From assembly GCA_002336845.1 (NCBI GenBank), contig DDEX01000011.1, positions 5,675-69,674 on the forward strand: 64,000 nt of DNA, written 5' to 3'. The stretch is from Rhodobacteraceae bacterium UBA1943. Its GTDB lineage: Bacteria > Pseudomonadota > Alphaproteobacteria > Rhodobacterales > Rhodobacteraceae. The notes under the pieces were generated by a model. It saw nothing but the letters and a program-made list of their open reading frames with translations, was not told the origin of the DNA and did not search any database. The position numbers and the translations under genes are program-made. Each line of letters opens with the position of its first letter. The stretch's first letter is position 1. Below are positions 51,465 through 59,405 of this stretch, in pieces.

Positions 51465-52388
51465 ATGCAATTGTACCTCCCCATTGCCGAGGTCTCGATA
51501 AATGCCTTTCTGCTGACAGGCATCGGTGGGATCGTGGGCTTTTTGTCCGGCATGTTCGGTGTGGGTGGCGGATTTCTGATCACACCCCTGTTGCTGCTGA
51601 TCGGCGTCCCCCCGGGCATCGCGGTGGCCACCGGCGCCAATCAGGTTGTCGCCTCCTCTATCTCGGGCGTGTTGGCGCAGTTTCGCCGCAAGGCCGTTGA
51701 TGTGCCGATGGGTCTGGTGCTGATGAGCGGCGGTCTCGTCGGGTCCTGGATCGGCTCCAAGGTGTTTGCCTGGATGACGGCGCTGGGGCAGGTCGATCTG
51801 TTCGTGCAACTGTCCTATGTGGCCTTTCTGGGCGTGATCGGCACGGTGATGTTCGTCGAATCGGCGCGTGCCATCTGGCGCAGCAAGCGCCCCGGAACCG
51901 TGCCGGTCCGCCGCGCCCACACCCATGGCTGGATGCACCGCCTGCCCTTCAAGATGAAATTCCGCGCCTCGGGCCTGTACATCTCGGTGCTGCCGCCCAT
52001 AGCGGTCGGCACGTTTGTGGGCTTTCTGGGCGGCATCATGGGGGTTGGCGGCGGCTTTATCCTTGTGCCGGCGATGATCTATCTGCTGGGAATGCCGACC
52101 AAGGTGGTTATCGGCACCTCGCTGTTTCAGATCATCTTCGTCTCGGGCTTCACCACCGTGCTTTATGCGGTCAATACCCATACGGTGGACATGCTGCTGG
52201 CTCTGCTGCTGATCGTGGGCGGCGTGATCGGCGCGCAGATCGGGGCGCAGGTCGGCCTGCGCCTCAAGGCGGAACAATTGCGCATCCTGCTGGCCATTCT
52301 GGTGCTGGCTGTGGCCATCAAGATCGCCTTCGACCTGCTGTTCCAACCGTCAGAGCTGTTTTCAATCAACATCGGGCGGCTGTCATGA
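51465..52388 (+). CDS. TauE/SafE-family sulfite/anion exporter
   Basis: About 307 residues, eight helices in two repeats. Each repeat has the family glycine motif: FLSGMFGVGGGFLITPLL and FLGGIMGVGGGFILVPAM. I chose the ATG at 51465 (MQLYLPIAEVS); an in-frame TTG at 51432 adds a polar stretch. It overlaps the next gene by ATGA. The family exports sulfite, sulfoacetate or other sulfur anions; the substrate here is open. Confidence 0.9.
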   Translation: MQLYLPIAEVSINAFLLTGIGGIVGFLSGMFGVGGGFLITPLLLLIGVPPGIAVATGANQVVASSISGVLAQFRRKAVDVPMGLVLMSGGLVGSWIGSKVFAWMTALGQVDLFVQLSYVAFLGVIGTVMFVESARAIWRSKRPGTVPVRRAHTHGWMHRLPFKMKFRASGLYISVLPPIAVGTFVGFLGGIMGVGGGFILVPAMIYLLGMPTKVVIGTSLFQIIFVSGFTTVLYAVNTHTVDMLLALLLIVGGVIGAQIGAQVGLRLKAEQLRILLAILVLAVAIKIAFDLLFQPSELFSINIGRLS

Positions 52389-53146
52389 TCCGCGCGCTGG
52401 CCCTTGCCATGACCCTGCTGGCGCTGCCCGCCGCCGCCTCGGAAACCATCGTCGCGGGCCTGTCGCAAAGCCGCGTGTCGATCACCGCCAATTTCGATGG
52501 CTCGGAAATCCTGATCTACGGCGCGGTCAAGCGGGATGCGCCCGAACCCGAAGACGCGCCGATGCAGGTGATCGTCACGGTCGAAGGACCGTCAACCCCG
52601 CTGACCATCCGCCGCAAGGAAAAGACCGCCGGCATCTGGATCAACCGGTCCTCGGTCAATGTCGGTTCAGCGCCCAGTTTTTACGCTGTCGCCACCTCTG
52701 GCCCCTTGGACAAGATTCTGTCCAGCACCGAAAACCTGCGCCACAAGGTGTCGCTGGATCAGGTGATCAGCGATGTCGGCATCACCGCGCAGGCGGAAAA
52801 TTCCGATGATTTCATCACCGCGCTGAAACGGATCCGCATTGCCGACGGCAGCTATCGGCTGGATGACAACAGCGTCATCCTGAAAGAGCAGACCCTGTTT
52901 CGCGCCGATGTCCAACTGCCCGCCAACCTGACCGAAGGGGCCTACCGCGTCCGCATCCTGCTGACCCGCGATGGTAAGGTGGTTGACAGCTCTGAGCAGC
53001 GCATCTTCGTGCATAAAGAGGGGCTGGAGCGGTTCCTGTTCAACATGGCCAAACAGCAATCCTTCCTTTACGGCCTCGCCTCGCTGGCGATGGCGGTGGT
53101 GGCGGGTTGGGCGGCCTCGGCCGGGTTCAGGCTGCTGCGGCGCTGA
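52385..53146 (+). CDS. TIGR02186 (Alph_Pro_TM) membrane-anchored periplasmic protein
   Basis: 253 residues: signal peptide (ALAMTLLALPAAASE), a beta-rich periplasmic part with GLSQSRVSITANFDGSEILIYG, and a C-terminal membrane helix ASLAMAVVAGWAASAGF. The family is restricted to alphaproteobacteria and regularly paired with TauE/SafE, as here with an ATGA overlap. Function unknown; probably an accessory of the transporter. Its 3' end overlaps the convergent MATE gene by 20 bases. Confidence 0.85.
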   Translation: MIRALALAMTLLALPAAASETIVAGLSQSRVSITANFDGSEILIYGAVKRDAPEPEDAPMQVIVTVEGPSTPLTIRRKEKTAGIWINRSSVNVGSAPSFYAVATSGPLDKILSSTENLRHKVSLDQVISDVGITAQAENSDDFITALKRIRIADGSYRLDDNSVILKEQTLFRADVQLPANLTEGAYRVRILLTRDGKVVDSSEQRIFVHKEGLERFLFNMAKQQSFLYGLASLAMAVVAGWAASAGFRLLRR

Positions 53147-54443
53147 CGCGGGCCAGCACGGCCGGGAATATGGAGCGCATCGTCAGGCAGCGCGTGGCAT
53201 TCAGCACCAGCAGGGCAGCCCACAGCCCATGATCGCCCATCGCCCACATCAGCCCCACGACCGCAACCGCATAAACCGCCACCGAAAGCGCCATGGTGCG
53301 CAACATTTCGCGCGTCATCAGCGCGCCGATGAAAATGCCGTCGTAAATCCAGCTTGCGAAACTGATCACAGGGGCCACGATCAACCATGGCAAGAGCTCG
53401 CGTGCCCGTTCCCGCACATCGGGCGCGGTGGTCATCAGATCGATCAGCCAGGGCCCAAAGGCCAGAAACACCAGCGAAAGCAGCCCCGCCCCGATCAGCC
53501 CCCACTGCATCGTCAGCCGGGATGCCTGCCGGAACTGAGTCAAAGACCGCGCGCCCAGCGCTTGGCCCGCCAGCGTTTCAGCGGCAATGGCAAAGCCGTC
53601 CAGCGCATAGGCCGTAATCTCCAGAAACTGCAACAACACCTGATTGGCCGCCAGCGTCACATCGCCATAGCGCGCGCCCAGAAACAGGAATGCGGTGAAG
53701 GACAGTTGCAACAGGATAGATCGCAGCATGATGTCACGGCTGGCATGGAACATGCGGGCCAGCGCCACACGGTCCCACAGCCGTGCCAAAGCCGGGGCAA
53801 GGCTGGCGCCAAATGCGTCCCGCGCCAGCCAAAGCGCAAAGATTACCCCCACGACTTCGGCGATCAGCGTGGCAAGGGCGACACCCGGCACGCCCCAGTG
53901 CAGGCCCAGCACAAACCAGACCGACAGCATCACGTTCAACCCGTTCTGCACCAGTTGCAGCCACAGGACACCCCGCGTCCGCTCCATCCCCACCAGCCAG
54001 CCGGTCAGCGCGTAAATCGCCACCGTGGCAGGCGCTCCCCAGATGCGGATGCCAAGGTATTGCCGCGCCAGTCGTTCGACCTCCTCACTTGCGGGTGCGA
54101 CCGCGAAGGCGGCGCCGAACAGCAGGGATTGCAGCGCGATCAACCCTAGTCCCGCCACGCCGGCGACCATCAGGGCACGCAACAGAATGGCCGTCCGCTC
54201 TACCCCGTCGCCCGCCCCGTGGGCCTGCGCGGCAAGGCCCGAAGTGGACATGCGCAGGAAACCGAAGACCCAATAGAATGTGGCCAGCACCATCGCCCCC
54301 AGCCCCACCGCGCCAATCGGCGCGGCAAGGCCCATCTGGCCGATCACGGCGGTATCCACCGCCCCCAGCAAGGGCACCGTGGCATTCGACAGCACCACCG
54401 GCAGGGCGATCTTCACCACGCGGGCATGGGTAATTCTACTCAT
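53127..54443 (-). CDS. MATE-family efflux transporter (DinF-like)
   Basis: 438 residues, about 12 helices. VVKIALPVVLSNATVPLLGAVDTAVIGQ is the MATE N-terminal block (split here by two helices), and SGLAAQAHGAGD and YALDGFAIAAETLAGQALGAR are the DinF-subfamily marks. Na+- or H+-driven drug/metabolite exporter. Its start overlaps the upstream thioesterase stop by four bases, so it is the last gene of a three-gene minus-strand operon. Confidence 0.92.
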   Translation of the reverse strand: MSRITHARVVKIALPVVLSNATVPLLGAVDTAVIGQMGLAAPIGAVGLGAMVLATFYWVFGFLRMSTSGLAAQAHGAGDGVERTAILLRALMVAGVAGLGLIALQSLLFGAAFAVAPASEEVERLARQYLGIRIWGAPATVAIYALTGWLVGMERTRGVLWLQLVQNGLNVMLSVWFVLGLHWGVPGVALATLIAEVVGVIFALWLARDAFGASLAPALARLWDRVALARMFHASRDIMLRSILLQLSFTAFLFLGARYGDVTLAANQVLLQFLEITAYALDGFAIAAETLAGQALGARSLTQFRQASRLTMQWGLIGAGLLSLVFLAFGPWLIDLMTTAPDVRERARELLPWLIVAPVISFASWIYDGIFIGALMTREMLRTMALSVAVYAVAVVGLMWAMGDHGLWAALLVLNATRCLTMRSIFPAVLARVSAAAA

Positions 54444-54967
54444 TCCGCAGGCTGCCCCGGTGCGGGCGGCATCAAGAGATGCACCGACCCCAAGGCGAAA
54501 GGCCGCTCGCGGTTGTCTTGCCAGGCCTCGACGGTCACGCTGGCATAGCGGCGGCCCGACCGAAGAATGCGCGCCCGCGCATAGGCATCACGCGGCAGGC
54601 CCGACCGCAGGTAATCGACCGTAAAGTCGATGGTCCGCGGCAGGGGCGGCAGTGCCTTGCCCGCCACCTCCGAAGGGTCGATCCGCCCGGTTTCAAATTC
54701 TTCCCACAGCGTCGCCCAGGCCAGGCTGACAATCGCCGTCACCTCAAGAAACGCCGCCGTCACACCGCCATGCAGCGCCGGGATCGCGGGGTTGCCGATC
54801 AGCTTGTCGTCATAGGGCAGCACCGCCGTCAGCTCATCGCCGCGCCTCTCGAAGGCAATGCCCAGGAACTGCACATAGGGAATGCCGCCCACCAGCCAGG
54901 CCAGCGCCCCGTCACGCCGCGATTTCACCACCTGCACCGGCTCTGGCCGCTTGCGCATCCCGCTCAT
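54440..54967 (-). CDS. PaaI-type hotdog thioesterase 1
   Basis: 175 residues. The hotdog-fold motif ALHGGVTAAFLEVTA carries the HGG active-site region, and TIDFTVDYLRSGLP is the second family strand. Hydrolyses acyl-CoA thioesters (family knowledge). Between thioesterase 2 and the MATE gene with 4-base overlaps on both sides. It is longer and more divergent than thioesterase 2; the two look like an ancient tandem duplication. Confidence 0.88.
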   Translation of the reverse strand: MSGMRKRPEPVQVVKSRRDGALAWLVGGIPYVQFLGIAFERRGDELTAVLPYDDKLIGNPAIPALHGGVTAAFLEVTAIVSLAWATLWEEFETGRIDPSEVAGKALPPLPRTIDFTVDYLRSGLPRDAYARARILRSGRRYASVTVEAWQDNRERPFALGSVHLLMPPAPGQPAE

Positions 54968-55392
54968 TCCGCCTTCCCCCGCTCCAGCGTGAAGGTGCCG
55001 TTGCCCATGGCAACGGGGCGCGATTCATCCTCGTCAGTCGCCACCACGCGGATGAAAGCCACGCTGCGGGTGACATGGTGGCATTCCGCCCGCGCCGTGA
55101 TGGCCTGCCCCGGTGTCGCCGGGCGCATATAATCGATCCGCAAATCCAGCGTCGCCGTCGAAAGCGGGGCCGAAGGATGGCTCATCGCCGCCGCCCCCGC
55201 CGCCGTATCCATCAGGGCCGAGATTGCCCCACCATGCAGCACCCCCGTCGCCGGGTCGCCCACCAGCCGGGTGTCATAAGGCATCCGAATGTCTGCCAAT
55301 CCGTCGCCCAGCGCGATCAGGTCCATGCCCAGCTCGCGGGCATGTGGAATGGCTTCGATAAAGCGGCGCGCCACTGTCAGGTTCTCGGTCAT
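54964..55392 (-). CDS. PaaI-type hotdog thioesterase 2
   Basis: 142 residues. The hotdog motif VLHGGAISALMDTAAGAA and the strand TLDLRIDYMRPATPGQ are clear. First gene of the minus-strand operon, divergent from the MerR gene at 55503 across 110 bp. Two adjacent thioesterases fused by overlap may act as a heteromer. Given the beta-oxidation genes nearby, they may release free acids from CoA. Confidence 0.9.
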   Translation of the reverse strand: MTENLTVARRFIEAIPHARELGMDLIALGDGLADIRMPYDTRLVGDPATGVLHGGAISALMDTAAGAAAMSHPSAPLSTATLDLRIDYMRPATPGQAITARAECHHVTRSVAFIRVVATDEDESRPVAMGNGTFTLERGKAE

Positions 55393-55502
55393 CGCGTGTT
55401 CCCCTCGCGCCCCATAATCCGCTGCTTGCGGGCAGGCGCAAGCCCCGGCGGTTGTTGCATCGAATGCCGTCGCGTCCTAGGCTTGCTGACAAGAGGAGAA
55501 CC

Positions 55503-55883
55503 ATGACCGACACCCCCCGCCTCAGCTTCAAGGAAATGTGCGCCCGGTTCGATGTGACGCCCCGAACCTTGCGATATTACGAATACATTGAGCTGCTCGC
55601 GCCGCAGAAAGAGGGCCGCTCGCGGTTTTACGGCGCGCGCGAGGTGGCGCGCATGACGCTGATCCTGCGCGGGCGCCGGTTTGGCTTTTCGCTGGAAGAG
55701 ATTCGGCAATGGCTGCTCATCTACGGCAAGAAAGGCGAAAAGCAGCAGTTGGAGGCCTGGTTGCAAATGGCTGACCGCCAACTGGCCGAGCTGGACCGCC
55801 AGCGCACCGAGCTGGATGGCACAATCGAGGATCTGCGCAGCCTTCGCACCACAGCGGCGGCAGAGCTTGCCAAACACGGTTGA
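55503..55883 (+). CDS. MerR-family regulator 1
   Basis: 126 residues. A MerR helix-turn-helix (LSFKEMCARFDVTPRTLRYYEYIELL) is followed by the LILRGRRFGFSLEEIRQWL wing/dimer segment and a C-terminal coiled coil. It has no Cys cluster, so it is not a metal sensor. This type (LiuR/SoxR-like acyl-CoA pathway regulators) is usual beside acyl-CoA dehydrogenases. The ATG at 55503 has AGAGGAGAACC upstream; in-frame codons before it are not needed. Confidence 0.88.
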   Translation: MTDTPRLSFKEMCARFDVTPRTLRYYEYIELLAPQKEGRSRFYGAREVARMTLILRGRRFGFSLEEIRQWLLIYGKKGEKQQLEAWLQMADRQLAELDRQRTELDGTIEDLRSLRTTAAAELAKHG

Positions 55884-55893
55884 GCCGACATCA

Positions 55894-55913
55894 CGTCAGA
55901 TCCGGTTCTGACG
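55894..55913. repeat. 7-bp inverted repeat between the two MerR genes
   Basis: CGTCAGA (55894-55900) and TCTGACG (55907-55913) with a 6-base centre, 10 bases after the MerR 1 stop. It may be a hairpin ending the first transcript or a second operator half-site near the LiuR-like box. Confidence 0.5.
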
Positions 55914-55923
55914 CGACGTCATA

Positions 55924-55939
55924 TTTACGTTAACGTCAA
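55924..55939. promoter_or_regulatory. LiuR-like MerR operator
   Basis: TTTACGTTAACGTCAA contains the perfect 10-bp palindrome ACGTTAACGT and differs at one position from a full 16-bp palindrome. The pattern matches what I recall of the LiuR box of proteobacterial branched-chain amino acid/fatty acid degradation regulons. It lies in an AT-rich spacer before MerR 2, where MerR regulators typically bind between -35 and -10. Confidence 0.65.
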
Positions 55940-55988
55940 CTTTGATCTTATCATGGTATCGATGCGCACGAGGCCTTTTGCCTGCGCC

Positions 55989-56399
55989 ATGGAAACCATG
56001 ACCCGGACCACGACAGACACCCTTACCATCCGCCAGATGTGCGACGCGTTCGGCGTGACGCCGCGCACCTTGCGGTTCTACGAGTCGAAAGAGTTGCTGT
56101 TCCCCCTGCGCCAGGGCACGAGGCGGCTGTTTTCGCACAAGGACCGCGCGCGGCTGACGCTGATCCTGCGCGGCAAGCGCTTTGGCTTTTCGCTTGAGGA
56201 TATCAGGCAGCTTCTGGGCATGTATGACCCCGCCGGCTCGAACGCGGCGCAGTTGGAAAAAACCCATGAAATCGCGCTGGAGCGCCTTGCGCAGATGGAG
56301 GCGCAGCGCGCCGATCTGGATATCGCGATTGCCGAACTCAAAGGGCAACTGATCGAAGTCCAGGGCCGAATCGCCCGGTTTCGCGCCGCTGCCGAATAA
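55989..56399 (+). CDS. MerR-family regulator 2 (LiuR/PsrA-like role)
   Basis: About 136 residues. The helix-turn-helix TIRQMCDAFGVTPRTLRFYE and LILRGKRFGFSLEDIRQLL closely resemble regulator 1, suggesting a tandem duplication. A C-terminal coiled coil follows (LERLAQMEAQRADLD). Possible starts are 55953, 55989 and 55998; none has a strong ribosome site. I give 55989 because similarity begins shortly after. The acyl-CoA dehydrogenase starts 48 bases downstream, so this regulator heads the beta-oxidation block. Confidence 0.87.
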   Translation: METMTRTTTDTLTIRQMCDAFGVTPRTLRFYESKELLFPLRQGTRRLFSHKDRARLTLILRGKRFGFSLEDIRQLLGMYDPAGSNAAQLEKTHEIALERLAQMEAQRADLDIAIAELKGQLIEVQGRIARFRAAAE

Positions 56400-56446
56400 C
56401 TAACCCGATACCCACCTACTGAACGACCCGACGGGAGGAGCCGCCG

Positions 56447-58219
56447 ATGACAACCTACACCGCCCCCTTGAAAGACATGCAGTTCCTGCTGCACGACGTC
56501 CTTGAAGTCACGTCATCCGATGTTCCGGGCTATTCCGATCTTGATGCGGGCTTCACTTCGGCCGTTCTGGACGAAGCGGCCAAGCTGGCGCAGGATGTAT
56601 TGGCCCCCCTGAACGCCGTCGGCGACCAAGAGGGCTGCAAGCTGGAAAACGGCATCGTGCGTACCCCCACCGGCTTCAAGGCTGCCTTTGACCAGATGCG
56701 GGAAGGCGGCTGGACGGCGCTGGATTGTGACCCGGAATACGGCGGTCAGGGTCTGCCCTACCTCATGAGTTCGGCCGTGGGTGAAGTATTCGTGTCGGCC
56801 AACATGGCCTTCAACATGTATCAGGGCCTGACCCACGGCGCCTATTCGGCGATCCATGCCCACGGCACGGCGGAGCAGAAGGCCAAGTATCTGCCCAAAA
56901 TGGTGACCTGCGAGTGGACCGGCACCATGAACCTGACTGAACCGCATTGCGGCACCGATCTGGGCATGATGCGCACCAAGGCCGAACCGCAGGCCGATGG
57001 CAGCTATCTGATCACGGGGCAGAAAATCTTCATCTCGGCCGGTGACCATGACATGGCCGATAACATCATCCACCTCGTGTTGGCCAAGGCACCGGGCGGG
57101 GGTGAGGGCACCAAGGGCATTTCGTTGTTCATCGTGCCGAAATTCCTGGTGAATGACGATGGCACCCCCGGCGCGCGCAACGCGGTTTCCGTCGGCAAGG
57201 TCGAGGAAAAGATGGGCATTCACGGCAATGCCACCTGCGTCCTCAACTATGACGGCGCGAAAGGCTGGCTCTTGGGCGACCTGCACAAGGGGATGCGCGC
57301 CATGTTCACCATGATGAACGAGGCGCGTCTGGGCGTGGGCCTCCAAGGCTATGCGGTGGCCGAAGCCGCCTATCAGAACAGCCTCGCCTATGCCAAGGAC
57401 CGCTTGCAAGGTCGCGCCGTGACCGGGGCAGAAAACCCCAAAGGCCCGGCCGACCCGTTGATCGTCCATCCCGACATCCGCCGCAACCTGATGGACCAGA
57501 AGTCTTTCGTCGAGGGCGCCCGCGCCCTGACCTTCTGGGGCGCCAGCCTGATCGACCGCGCCCACCATGGCGATGCCGCCGCCGACGGGCTGATCGGCCT
57601 GTTGACGCCCGTGATCAAGGGGTTCCAGACCGACAAGGGCTTTGACATGGCGGTGCAGGCCCAGCAGATCTGGGGCGGCCACGGCTATATCGAGGAACAG
57701 GGCATGTCGCAATTCGTGCGCGACGCCCGAATCGCCCAGATCTACGAGGGCGCGAACGGGGTGCAGGCGCTTGATCTTGTCGGCCGCAAGCTGGCGGCGG
57801 ACGGCGGCAAGCATGTCATGGCCTTCTTCGAACTGATCAAGGCCGAGTGCAAGGCCCACGACGGTGACGACCGGATGAAGGCCTTCACCGAACCGCTGAA
57901 AACCGCCTCGAAGCAGCTTCAGGCTGCGGGGATGTTCTTCATGCAAAACGGCATGAAGAACCCCAACGCGGCGCTGTCCGGCAGCTATGACTTCATGCAC
58001 CTCATGGGCCATGTCTGCCTTGGCCTGATGTGGACCCGCATGGCCAAGGCGGCCTATCTGGCGCTGGATGCCGGCGGCGGCGATATGGGCTTTCTGGAAA
58101 CCAAGATCGCCACGGGCCGCTACTATATGGCGCGCCAGCTTCCCGCCTGCGCAATGCACCTAGCTCGCATCGAAAGCGGGGCCGATCCCGTCATGGCGCT
58201 GGCGGCCGAGGCGTTCTAA
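56447..58219 (+). CDS. Acyl-CoA dehydrogenase, long form (DmdC/FadE5-like)
   Basis: 590 residues, longer than ordinary acyl-CoA dehydrogenases because of an extra C-terminal domain (from about residue 460). FAD-binding blocks are EWTGTMNLTEPHCGTDLG and ITGQKIFISAGDHD. The catalytic Glu lies in QIYEGANGVQALDL, where this subfamily has it. The same architecture is found in 3-methylmercaptopropionyl-CoA dehydrogenases (DmdC) and in FadE5-type enzymes. Chain length or MMPA specificity cannot be decided by eye. GGGAGGAG lies upstream. Probably controlled by the MerR pair. Confidence 0.92.
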   Translation: MTTYTAPLKDMQFLLHDVLEVTSSDVPGYSDLDAGFTSAVLDEAAKLAQDVLAPLNAVGDQEGCKLENGIVRTPTGFKAAFDQMREGGWTALDCDPEYGGQGLPYLMSSAVGEVFVSANMAFNMYQGLTHGAYSAIHAHGTAEQKAKYLPKMVTCEWTGTMNLTEPHCGTDLGMMRTKAEPQADGSYLITGQKIFISAGDHDMADNIIHLVLAKAPGGGEGTKGISLFIVPKFLVNDDGTPGARNAVSVGKVEEKMGIHGNATCVLNYDGAKGWLLGDLHKGMRAMFTMMNEARLGVGLQGYAVAEAAYQNSLAYAKDRLQGRAVTGAENPKGPADPLIVHPDIRRNLMDQKSFVEGARALTFWGASLIDRAHHGDAAADGLIGLLTPVIKGFQTDKGFDMAVQAQQIWGGHGYIEEQGMSQFVRDARIAQIYEGANGVQALDLVGRKLAADGGKHVMAFFELIKAECKAHDGDDRMKAFTEPLKTASKQLQAAGMFFMQNGMKNPNAALSGSYDFMHLMGHVCLGLMWTRMAKAAYLALDAGGGDMGFLETKIATGRYYMARQLPACAMHLARIESGADPVMALAAEAF

Positions 58220-58277
58220 GCTGCCGCCGAATTCCTTGCAGAAAGGAATTCGGCCAAAGCCTGACCGGAGGTTCCCG

Positions 58278-58490
58278 ATGCCAAAGCGTTTCCGCCTGAC
58301 CCGCCGCTTCCCCGTCGCCATGACCGAAGAGGGCTATCGCAGGCTGAAACGCTTTGCCTCGGAGGCCGGGCTTGATGAGGGTGAGGCGCTGTCGTTCCTG
58401 TTCGAGCATTTCGACAGCGTGATGCACAAGGACAACCTGACCCACCGGCTGCGACTGTTCAATTCGGAGCTGGAAGATCGAAAGAAGTAA
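58278..58490 (+). CDS. Small conserved hypothetical protein (70 residues)
   Basis: 70 residues, basic at both ends, with TEEGYRRLKRFASEAGLDEGEALSF, which looks like a ribbon-helix-helix or short helical hairpin. CGGAGG sits upstream of the ATG. It follows the acyl-CoA dehydrogenase by 58 bases. No characterised family recognised; a small DNA-binding role is possible but unproven. Confidence 0.65.
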   Translation: MPKRFRLTRRFPVAMTEEGYRRLKRFASEAGLDEGEALSFLFEHFDSVMHKDNLTHRLRLFNSELEDRKK

Positions 58491-58533
58491 CGCCAGCGCC
58501 CGACCGTGCGAATGCCTTTTGCGGCGAGACCAA

Positions 58534-58700
58534 CGCCAAGATGAAGGGAAAAGCGCCCCGCCCCCTTCCGCCATTACCCATGTTTTGGCGACCCGGTCGG
58601 GAGAGGTATAGCTTCGTCTTGGGCTGCCAACGGCTTGTCAGTCGTGCCGCAACGGAAGACTTGCAGAAGAGCGGTTATTAAATCGTTCTTCATCTTGGCG
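58534..58700. repeat. Long-distance 13-bp inverted repeat with adjacent GC hairpin in a 261-bp gap
   Basis: CGCCAAGATGAAG (58534-58546) recurs as its exact reverse complement at 58688-58700. Directly after the right arm is a hairpin CCGGGG/CCCCGG (58710-58725). The gap 58491-58751 has no gene. The motif resembles an extragenic element I remember from rhodobacterial genomes, but I cannot confirm that here. Confidence 0.6.
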
Positions 58701-58751
58701 AAAATACCTCCGGGGTGTCCCCCGGTTCCGGCGATGGTCAGGGAGGACCAG

Positions 58752-59393
58752 ATGACGGCTGAACTCTATTGCTTTGGCGAAAGCGGCAATGCCTACAAGG
58801 TGGCACTGATGCTGACCCTGACCGGCACGCCGTGGCAGCCGGTGTTCGTTGACTTCTTCAATGGTGAGGCGCGCAGCCCCGCATTCCGCGAGATCAACGA
58901 GATGGGTGAGGTGCCGGTGCTGAAAACCGGCGGGCGGACCCTGACGCAATCTGCGGTAATTCTGCGCCGCTTGGCCAAGGACACCGGCCAATTTGGTGGC
59001 CACAGCGAGGAAGAGGATGATGAGATCCTGCGTTGGCTGATGTGGGACAATCACAAGCTTTCGACCCAGGTTGGCACCACCCGGTTCCTGATGAACTTCC
59101 TGCCCGAAGACAAGCGGCCCATGGCCGTGATCCCGTTTCAGCAGGGCCGGCTCAAGGCCGCCTACACCATCCTGAACGACCATCTGGCAGCCCGTGACTG
59201 GGTGATGGCCAACCGCCCGACCATTGCCGACCTGTCGCTGTGTTCCTACCTCTATTACCCCGAGCCCTTCGGCTTCGCGCGCGCCGACTGGCCCCATATC
59301 GACGCCTGGCTGGACCGCATCGCGGCCCTGCCAGGCTGGCAACACCCCTATGACCTGATGCGGCGTGCCTTCCCGCCCGCCACCGCCTCCTGA
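58752..59393 (+). CDS. Glutathione S-transferase family protein
   Basis: 213 residues. N-terminal thioredoxin-like domain (LYCFGESGNAYKVALMLTLTG, then EMGEVPVLKTGGRTLTQSA) and a helical C-terminal domain (NRPTIADLSLCSYLYYPE). The active-site Ser or Tyr region is GESGNAYK. GGGAGGACC precedes the ATG; a longer frame begins within the repeat gap. Lies between acyl-CoA dehydrogenase and thiolase; role in the pathway unknown, possibly removing reactive acyl or enone products. Confidence 0.9.
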   Translation: MTAELYCFGESGNAYKVALMLTLTGTPWQPVFVDFFNGEARSPAFREINEMGEVPVLKTGGRTLTQSAVILRRLAKDTGQFGGHSEEEDDEILRWLMWDNHKLSTQVGTTRFLMNFLPEDKRPMAVIPFQQGRLKAAYTILNDHLAARDWVMANRPTIADLSLCSYLYYPEPFGFARADWPHIDAWLDRIAALPGWQHPYDLMRRAFPPATAS

Positions 59394-59405
59394 GGAGACC
59401 AGAAG

